The notes beneath the pieces were generated by a model. The model did no database searches. It was not told the DNA's origin and saw only the letters and a list, made by a program, of their open reading frames with translations. From Valencia hispanica (Eukaryota > Chordata > Actinopteri > Cyprinodontiformes > Valenciidae): 64,000 nucleotides of DNA. Each line of letters starts with the position of its first letter. The stretch's first letter is position 1. Position numbers and translations under genes: made by a program. Shown here in pieces: positions 1 to 64,000 of the stretch. Where the stretch lies: NCBI GenBank assembly GCA_963556495.2, contig OY747707.1, forward strand, positions 34,739,371 to 34,803,370, read 5' to 3'.

Positions 1-890
1 ACCAGGACAAAACTGTCCAGTGTTTCCTCTGGTAGAGACACACAGTCAGATTTGTATAAAACCATGTTACTTTGAGAAGATAAAATATTACTTCTGATGG
101 CGTCTACCTTCCCTCTGAAGTTGTCTGCAAACTCCTCACAAAGAGCGTTTGAGAGGTTTTCTGAAATGCAGTAGTAGGACTGATAAAAAAGTTTGTCAAC
201 GGTGGAAAGAAGTATTTTGGAATTATTTTTATGTTCTGAGGATGATTTTAGAAAAGTGTGTGTTTTGTGAATTTCTTACTGCGTTATTGTATAATTTGAG
301 AAGATCTGTGTATATTTGATGGTTTATCGTGGTTTTACCTTTCCTCCATTTTCTCTCTGCCACCCTACAATCTCTCTTTTTTTTCTGAGATTTTCATTTC
401 TCCATGGCTTTTAACTTTTAATGGAGCAAGCAGGTCGAGAGCGGACTGAAGCCTACCGTTAAAAGCATTGACAATAAAATCACAGGGGGCAGGTAAAGCT
501 ATAGAAAGATTCCTTTCAAAAACTTCCAGAAAACCTGCAGCCACTTCAGGGGTTAGATGATGCTTCCTGACAGTTCTCACGGGGGTCTCCTGCTGGATAA
601 AACTGGTGATGTAAAAAAAAAACACAGTAGTGGTCAGAGACAGCCAAGTCGACAACACAGGACACACTGGTGGACAGGCCATACGTGATGACCAAGTCTA
701 GGTTGTGTCCTCTGTTGTGAGTCAGCTGTGTGACATGTTGGGTAAAATCCATATAAGTCCGAATATTTTAAAAAATCGGTTTATAAAGGGTCTAAAAGGT
801 TTTCCATGTGTAGATTAAAATCACCAGCTAAAATGATCCTTTCAAAGGAGTTGTGCAGAATTGATAAAAACTCCAAAACTTCTTGAATGA
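1..890 (-). mobile_element. LINE fragment (endonuclease end and linker), decayed
   Basis: Reading the minus strand, an AP-endonuclease-like order appears: IILAGDFNLHMEN near 840-790, then HNRGHNLDLVITYG and VSDHYCVFF (752-600), then the linker with CDFIVNAFNGRL and a segment running to position 1. Frames shift between parts, so it is a pseudo-copy cut by the window edge. The motifs fit a vertebrate L2/CR1/Rex-type non-LTR retrotransposon; the family is not fixed. Confidence 0.7.
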
Positions 891-1529
891 AAAATGCACT
901 CTTTTTGAGTAGCAGATGTATTCAAGATTGACATATGGGCCTTTCAACAATAATACAACAAAAATTATTTATATATGGCACACAAAATAAAAGTAATCTA
1001 GACAATATTTTTTGTCAGAAAGATTTTAATAAACTAAACAAAAATTGTGAAAAGCATGTTGTGACATTTTATGTTCTGTTTGTAGGAAGCTAAAGGAGAG
1101 TAAAATCTGGAAGCACTACAGAAGAATGGTGCAAAGCTCTTTGATAACTAGTGACAAATATTTCAAGGAGAATACTGTACCAACTGTAGAGCTGTCACAG
1201 TAACCTCTGAAATGCATGGGTGTGCTCTTATTTAGACAAAGCACGTTGTGGAAACCAACCGCTTGCACTCAGGGCACTCAGGGCATGTGAAAAGTCTGTG
1301 ACTAAATATATTCAGAGGTTAAATATACTAATAGAAAATGGATTACGTCAAAGACTCAGAGCTGCAGTGTGCAAGGGCACAAATTAATGGAGAGTATTTT
1401 AGGATATTATAAACTTTTTACGCCCTTTTATGTCTATGTATTGCCTTGGCAACCCTTTTAGAAGATTAAAAGGTTAGAAATGTTACAACCAAACAAGTTT
1501 CAAAGCTATAGAAAACCATAATTGGTATG

Positions 1530-1950
1530 TTAAGCATTTGTACCCATTGAACTTATTTCAATTTTATCACATAACAACCACAGTCATCAGTGCATTTTAG
1601 CAGGACTTTAAAAAACCAACACAAACTAGTGCCTAATTGTGAAGTGGAAGGGAAATGATTGACATGGTTTTCAAAGCTTTTTACAAATACAAAGCTAAAA
1701 GGTTTGGGGTTCGCTTGTACTCAACCCCCCACTTTGATAACCCGTAAGAAGATCCAGTCCAACAAATCAAGAGTCACCTAACTGGTAAATTAAATCCACC
1801 AGGGTGTAATTTAATCTCAGCATAAATCATAGTCTGCTGTGAAGGCCTAAGAGGTTTGCTAGAAAACATTAGTGAACAAACAGCATCATGAATAGAAAGA
1901 TGAACCCAAACATACTGCCAGAGCTGCAATGTTTGCTTGATCAGTGCAAC
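1530..1950 (+). mobile_element. Tc1-like element, 5' fragment
   Basis: The stretch resembles the left end of the abundant fish Tc1-like element also seen at 59797-61003: both share text such as GTAATTTAATCTCA, then the region with GAACATTAGTGAACAAACAG and CATCATGAA just before the transposase start. No transposase frame survives. Confidence 0.55.
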
Positions 1951-2429
1951 TGTGTTGTTTTTGCTCAAGGTAGGACAGTTTAAGTTTGCTCATGCTGAAT
2001 ATCAGTTGTATTTATTTGTGATAAACATCGTTATCTATTTTTATTGCTGCCACCAGATTTCTCTTAAATAAAGGAGTTTACTTTTAATAAAACATTTTAG
2101 TTGGATAAAATCAATATTTTATAGTAACAGAAGGAATTGTTCCATATGGTTCTAACAGCCTTTTGCTCTTTGACTGGAGGGTTAATTTCTCCTACAACTC
2201 TCCAGTATTGCATTATTTGCTGTTAAGGGGCAGCTCTGGGGCGTCCAGGGTGGGCCAGTGCCACTCTGACAGCAAGCTTTGACTGGGCAGGGGAGGGCAC
2301 AGCAGCCCCGGGCATTAGTATGTAGCCTACCAAATATTTGGTTCTGGACGTAAAGATAAAATGCACTGCAGTCTGATTTTTGCCATCCGCTGTTTCCACA
2401 TGAGCAGGTGCTCGCTGCATCAGAGCTAT

Positions 2430-2977
2430 TTAAATTTGAGATCTAAGGAAAGCATGTGCGCATGCGCCGCGCAGTCATCTGACGAGTGCGCGCTGTTGAC
2501 GCTTCGCAGCACCACTCAGAGGGCCACCGTTCTTACTACGGAGACACTCACACACACTCGGTCTCCACCAAGACGCATTTTGTCGAGGATTAAGCACTTT
2601 ATCAAAGAGTGAATTCACAACAATACGGACCGGAGGACCAAGCGGTTAAAGAGAGAAATCCTGCTGAAAATGTGGCGGACGACGCGGGAGTAAAGGTTTT
2701 AGAGTAACGCTCGGGTGGGGGGCTGCTGTGTGGGTCTTCCAGGGATGCCATGAAAATCACAGGAGCGGAGTAACAGAGAGAGAGAGACCGCTGCTCCTCG
2801 CTTAGATCTCAGACACGGCAGGGGCGGTGGTGGTGGTGGTGGTGGTGGCAGAGAGAGATGGATCCAGCTGGAAGCATCTGCTCTTTTAGGTAACCCTTAC
2901 GAAGATCTAAGGAGAGCTGACCCGTCTCTGTCGCGCAGTTTGTAGCCGCCGCCGCCGCCGGGGAGCTGTCTCAGAGG
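2430..2977 (+). promoter_or_regulatory. CpG-rich promoter / 5' UTR of atp11a
   Basis: A GC- and CpG-rich block stands out from the AT-rich flanks and runs into the start codon at 2978. It contains TGCGCATGCGC at 2457-2467, the palindromic NRF-1 consensus, then CG-rich sequence, a (GGT)n run near 2826-2848 and a (GCC)n run near 2946-2960. No TATA box is obvious, which fits a CpG-island housekeeping promoter. The transcription start and any upstream non-coding exon cannot be fixed from sequence alone. Confidence 0.6.
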
Positions 2978-59161
<56,184 letters not shown>

Positions 59162-59796
59162 ACAAAAAAAAACAACTAAGAAACATCATGCAAGGATCAA
59201 GAATTAATAGAACACCCATTAAAATCATGGATTGTCCATGGTCATCATGTGCATTTTCTGGGGTCCACCTGAGTGGACAACCTTTTACATAACAGTGCCC
59301 TGACTCTTTGGTCTCACATCAAAGTTCTCTGTCAAGCTCCCAATCAGAACAGTTTGAGAACTAAAGGGGAACTTTGAGGAAGTGTCTCTTTTTGTTGTTT
59401 ATTTTGTGTGTTTGGTTTTTTTTGCTTTTTTTTTGTAAACTCATCCTCATTTTACTCACATCATTGCCTCTTCCTTCACTTTCATGTTGCTGATTTTTTT
59501 TGTAAACGTTTGTTAAAAAAAAATCGTTCATGAACGCTCTGTGGTCTGGCCAAGTAAGGGGGGTAGCAGTCTTGCTCAGCCCTTTATGTATGCGTGCCGT
59601 ATGCATGTGCTCTATAAGTACGCATGTAATTGCCTGTTTTTTGTTTTGTTTTTTTGTATGTGTGTATGTGACACACACCATTTACACCTTTGCCTTACAG
59701 GTACGCAGCTGAAGTGGGCGATAAGGGAGGAACGTGTGAAAAGTAATTGGTGTTTTACAAAGCCTTACACAGACACACACATGTTCATTAGTTTTA

Positions 59797-61003
59797 CAGT
59801 GCCTTGCAAAACTCGTTATACCCCCTAGACTTGACATTTTGTGACATTACAACCCCACACTTCTTTTTTTGGGGGGCGGGGGGGTTGTTATGTGATAGAC
59901 CAACATAGAGTAGCAAGTGACTGTGAAATGGAAGAAAAATAATTCATGATGCACAGAAATATCTTTTTTATTTTCAATCCAAGTGCAACCATCTGGGTTC
60001 AGAGGTCACCTAATCGATAAATACTATACTGCTTGTAATTTAATCTCAATATAAATTCGTCTGTTCTGTAAAGGCCTCGGGTTTGTTAGAGAACATCAGT
60101 GGACAAACGGCATCATGAAGGCCAAGGAACAACAGACAGTACAGGGAGAAAGCTGTGGAGCAGATTGAAGTAGAGTTAGGATGAAAAAACAATGTGTTTC
60201 TGTTCAATCCATTATGAGAAATTGGTAAGGTATGGAAAGGAAAAAAAACAACTAAAAAGCATCCTCCTGAACTGACAGGCCAATCAAGGAGAGCATTAAT
60301 CAGAAAAGCACTAAAGTGGCCCATGGGTAACTCTAGAGGAGCTGCAGAGATCCACAGCTCAGGAGGGAGAATCTGGTAAATGGAAAACTGAAGAGTGGCA
60401 AGAAGAAAATGCAGGACACTGCTAAAGTAGAACTTGTTGCTGGAGTCAGAAGAGACCAAAATGTTACGTTTTTTGGCCTACATGGTGGAACTCTAACCCT
60501 GAACACACCATCTTAATGGTGGAACATGGTGGTGGCAGCATCATGTTATGTGGATTCTTCAATTTGGGGAGGGGAATTGATGGGTGTTGATGGAAAGATA
60601 TAATATATTGTGTTCGAATGACTTAGTTAAAGTCCAGATATGAATACTAAGAATCTGTGGCAAGACTTGAAAACTAAAGTATGGACACACTCTCCATCCA
60701 GTCTGACTGAGTGCAAGTTATTTTTTAAAGGTGTTGAAAGCTGGTAGAGCCATATCCCCAAAAACGTGCTGCTAGTATAGCAAAAAGTAAATGCTGAACA
60801 CATATCCACCCCATACTTTGACTTTACATTTGTTAGAAAGTGTGAACCAGGCATACGTTTCCATTCTCTTTCTCACTTATTCGCTATTTTGTGTTGGGCT
60901 GTCACATAAAATTCCAAGAAAATGCACTTAAGTTTGTGGTTGCAGTGTGACGAAATATGAAAAAGTTCAAGGGTTATGAATGTTTTTGAAAGCCACTGTA
61001 AGG
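59797..61003 (+). mobile_element. Tc1-like element, decayed full length
   Basis: Starts ACAGTGCCTTGCAAAACTCG and ends TTTTTGAAAGCCACTGTA. Plus-strand text after 60115 (ATGAAGGCCAAGGAACAACA) is the transposase start, GGTGGAACATGGTGGTGGCA the GGG box region. Many indels. It lies just past exon B, probably in the long 3' UTR. Confidence 0.7.
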
Positions 61004-61608
61004 AGAGATGAAGAGACTTGAGAGGAAAGTGCAGTATTTTAGCCACCCTGCCTTAATTCATAGACACCATTTTCAGTAGGTCAATTAAAACACATTTGTG
61101 AAAGTACAAGGATATTCACAGGGAATACATGTCTGTAAGTGTCTGTTATCTCTTTGTCTTCTTTCTACCCTCCTAATTGTGTCAACCTTTGTTTCATTTA
61201 TCTGTCAGCGTAGCATGTTGAATTGTCTCTGCATGCTGTACTATTCTGTAATATCACTGCTTGTTGCAGACATGATCATCACAAAACATATCAAGTCACT
61301 TTCCTTTTCTTTTTTTCTCTGATCAGTGAGCATGCCCTCTGCTGCCACCGTGTGGCCGCTTGAGGTAGTAGTCCGGAACTGAAGGGTTACTGATTTATGG
61401 ATGTTGCTATCCCTCACTGTTGCAATGTGCTTGTGTATTTGCTTCCATGATATGTGTCATGCAAATGTTAATGTCAGAATTCTAATATTAGGTAGCTGTG
61501 TTATTAGGGGTCGTCTTCGTGTTGCATTAACTTTTGTTTTTGTTCTGTAATGCTCTATAACACTATCGATGTCAGTGATGTATGGATGGATGTAAATGAC
61601 AAAGGTTT

Positions 61609-61610
<2 letters not shown>

Positions 61611-61701
<91 letters not shown>
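61611..61701. repeat. (AT)n microsatellite
   Basis: About 45 uninterrupted AT units in the region downstream of the last exon. Confidence 0.97.
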
Positions 61702-61704
<3 letters not shown>

Positions 61705-62948
61705 TGAAGAAGATAGATGCAGTTTGTCTGGAATAGGTGGGAGACTTGAATCGGCGACGTCACAATCAAAATCAATGAGAATGTTGAACTGATTTGTCCA
61801 TCATGTCCTGTATCTGAAGATTGTAGCTCATAATGGATGAACCACTTTTCCGCATTTGATAGCATTTCCGAAAACCTCCTTGTCCAAAGCCTATCTTGTC
61901 TGCTAACAGAAATCTACTGACTCTGGAAGTCTTGAATGTGACATTCTGAAGCGTTTTTATATGTTTATACAGTTTATTTTCATACACATCACCATCTGCC
62001 AACTTGTATAGATTTGATAACAGGCGTTCAGTATTTTTCTACTGGGGCACAGATGATTTATTACATTAATGGAAAGTTTCAGTTCACCTTTTCCATATTC
62101 AACCCAAAACCACCATAAGAGCCACCTCGGGTCAAAGCATCATGTTTTTTTGGTGGTCACTGTGTTGTTGCCATATTTCTACATACTGTGCACCAGCCCT
62201 ACTACAGTAATTCTGTAAAGGTTATTTATTTTTTAATATTTGAGTCTTCTGATTTTCATTTTTCTTGTCCTTGTGTTGTCCAGTGTGCATATTTTCTTCA
62301 CTAGTTTTGTATCTCAGAGAGAAGACTATATTTTAACTGTTAGGGTGCGTGTTGATGTTTGTAACCAAAGTGAGAGTAAAATTTAAATTAGATGGTTTGT
62401 TAGAGTTACCTATAGTCCTACACACTGCACTTTGTTTTACAACAGATCAGTTTTAGCCTGAAGAAAACAACAAGGTCTACTGTCTGTCAACTGGAGTTTG
62501 TAGTCCACACTTCCTTACGTTATTTTTCTAAGAAGATTGTGGGTGAGAATTTAAAAATTAAAAAAAGAAGTGACCAAATGATCTGACTAGGAATGAATTG
62601 TCTGTAGGTGCCAGCCTCTGTCTCAGTGGGTTTATCACACCAGCCTTCTATTGCAGATCAGAATGTCAAACAGCTTTTTCTAAGTTCATCAGCACAACAG
62701 CAGGTGCTCATCCAGTCACTCCTGAGCTTGGCAAAGGTCTGTAACATCGACAGCTCTGCTCCGAGGAGCACACGTCATATTTATATTTTATTATGCCACT
62801 GTTTGTATTACTAAACAGTTTTTGACAAATTGGGTGGTTTTTTTGTTTTTGTTTTTTTGGATAAAGATTTTAAAAGTTCACATGTTGACTTTTTGCCAGC
62901 CTGACTGTAGCAAATGAGGACTAAACACTGTATTGTCATTCTGCTTGT

Positions 62949-62954
62949 AATAAA
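62949..62954 (+). terminator. candidate poly(A) signal for isoform B
   Basis: AATAAA in CTTGTAATAAAGAATG, about 3.8 kb past the exon B stop. A second AATAAA lies at 63322-63327. Confidence 0.35.
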
Positions 62955-63599
62955 GAATGAAAGTGAGACAAATGGTCTAATTAGAGATTTTTTTACGCTT
63001 GTTTCTCAAACGCTGACCTGTAATTCCATCTCTGTCCAGCAGGTGTGCTACACCCACCTCCATGGATCAGTGCCTGTTTCAAGTTTCTACGTTTTACGCA
63101 TGCGCACCACGATATCAAACTAGAACGCTTATCACTGATCTTTTTACTACCATTTTTTAATTTATGAAAGCTTAAAAAGTAAAAGTACCATCATGTATTT
63201 ATTTTTTTCATTCTGTCAAAAAATGTAAGGTGTTATTGACAGTAGTGGATATAATCCATTTCAGTTCATGTTAGCCACAACATTAGATAAAATGCTGAGA
63301 GAGGACTGCAGGAGTCAGGTAAATAAACCTCTTTGTTTACATCTTTTGTGTATTTTCTTTGAGTTTTCTTCTCGGTTAAAAAAATGGTCAAGCTATTTTA
63401 TTAACATTAAAGCAAACAGAAAACTATAATAGTTTAGAGAAGAATAAGATGCAAGATAAGTATGATATAATAACAGAACTACAGTCAAGATAAAATTTGG
63501 ACTCAATATTCACTGGTTTTACACATCGATGTCAAGTCAGTTTTTTAGCAGTGGAAAATAGTCATTTATTTGCACTTAAACAAAACTGAAGCTCCTTTT

Positions 63600-64000
63600 A
63601 CTAATTTAACAAAAGATATCAACAAAAAGTATAAGGACACCTGACCTCTGATAGCTATTGTTACCCCCCTTGGTTGTAATAATTCCCCCTTTTTACTATG
63701 ATGTGTATGAGGAGTTTCTTGCATATACAGCCCATTACAAGAATAAAGATCTGGGCTTTAAATCAGGTCATTCCAGGACTTTCCATTTCCTCATTCTTTG
63801 CCAGTTATAGGTGGATTTACTGGTATATTTTGGGTCATTGTCATGTTGCAGGGTCTAGTTCTGTTACAGCGCTGTTGTTTTTTGTTTTTGTTAGTCCCAC
63901 ATGTGGCCTCATATTTTTCTCAAGCACCCGCTGATACAGGGTAGGATACATGGTGGATTCTATGTTGATGCGCTGGCTAGATCCTGCTGCAGCAAAGCAT
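63600..64000 (-). mobile_element. Tc1-like element, cut by window end
   Basis: GGTCATTCCAGGACTTTCCA, GTCATTGTCATGTTGCAGGG and ATACATGGTGGATTCTATG, antisense of transposase segments (the first replaces SPDLNP-like text). Continues beyond the window. Confidence 0.5.

Larger units (their letters stand above)
59162..62975 (+). other. probable long 3' UTR of isoform B
   Basis: Downstream of the exon B stop. The best late poly(A) signal I see is AATAAA at 62949-62954; another is at 63322-63327. If the late one is used, the UTR includes a decayed Tc1-like copy (59797-61003) and a long AT repeat (61611-61701). Extent is inference. Confidence 0.35.

Noticed and set aside
2361..2612. 83-codon frame in the promoter block
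   Set aside because: GC-rich 5' sequence without conserved motif; at most an upstream frame.
59218..59223. ATTAAA as poly(A) signal just past the exon B stop
   Set aside because: Only about 57 bases after the stop, variant hexamer, no clear downstream GT-rich element; cannot be excluded.
59701..59712. A third possible last exon after a CTTACAG acceptor at 59694-59700
   Set aside because: Would add only three codons (VRS) then TGA; no conservation argument and inside the likely 3' UTR of isoform B.
61572..61865. Open frame reading IYIYIY
   Set aside because: Produced by the AT microsatellite.

Overview
The window is vertebrate, almost certainly teleost, nuclear DNA. It has GT-AG introns, AT-rich non-coding sequence, long microsatellites, and the repeat mix typical of ray-finned fish: several Tc1/mariner families, RTE/Rex-type LINEs, tRNA-derived SINEs, hAT and TTAA-flanked MITEs. 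I cannot name the species; a percomorph is a guess.

One host gene spans nearly everything on the + strand: a P4-type ATPase (phospholipid flippase) that I assign to ATP11A. I placed 28 shared coding exons from the ATG at 2978 to 52136, and every junction keeps the reading frame. Two alternative last exons follow. The one at 52793-52870 gives a product of about 1130 residues. The one at 58889-59161 gives about 1195 residues, ending in a class I PDZ-ligand-like ETPV. A 24-nt in-frame microexon candidate (49351-49374) lies between the exons for membrane helices 7 and 8. All P4-ATPase hallmarks are present: DGES in the actuator domain, PVSM in helix 4, DKTGTLT with the phosphorylated Asp414, KGAD in the nucleotide-binding domain, TGDK and GDGAND in the P domain, and ten membrane segments. 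The enzyme is expected to work with a CDC50/TMEM30 subunit to flip aminophospholipids to the cytosolic leaflet.

Layout: 1-2430 is upstream sequence with a reverse-strand LINE piece and a Tc1 piece. 2430-2977 is a CpG-rich promoter/5' UTR. 3017-23765 is a 20.7-kb first intron packed with nested transposons, including an RTE-like LINE inserted in a Tc1-like element, a pogo-like element, and a Tc1-superfamily element with an intact 347-residue DD38E transposase. 23766-52136 holds exons 2-28 with more transposons in the larger introns (a hAT element with 8-bp target duplication, a 38-bp perfect hairpin, TTAA MITEs, a minisatellite). 52137-59161 holds the two alternative termini. 59162-64000 is 3' UTR/downstream sequence with two more Tc1-like copies.

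No bacterial-type operon, CRISPR array, rRNA or genuine tRNA gene is present. I found no second host protein-coding gene. The strongest second-look items are the stop-free 108-nt intron 19 (exitron-like), the microexon, the PDZ-type alternative C terminus, the intact DD38E transposon and the perfect hairpin.
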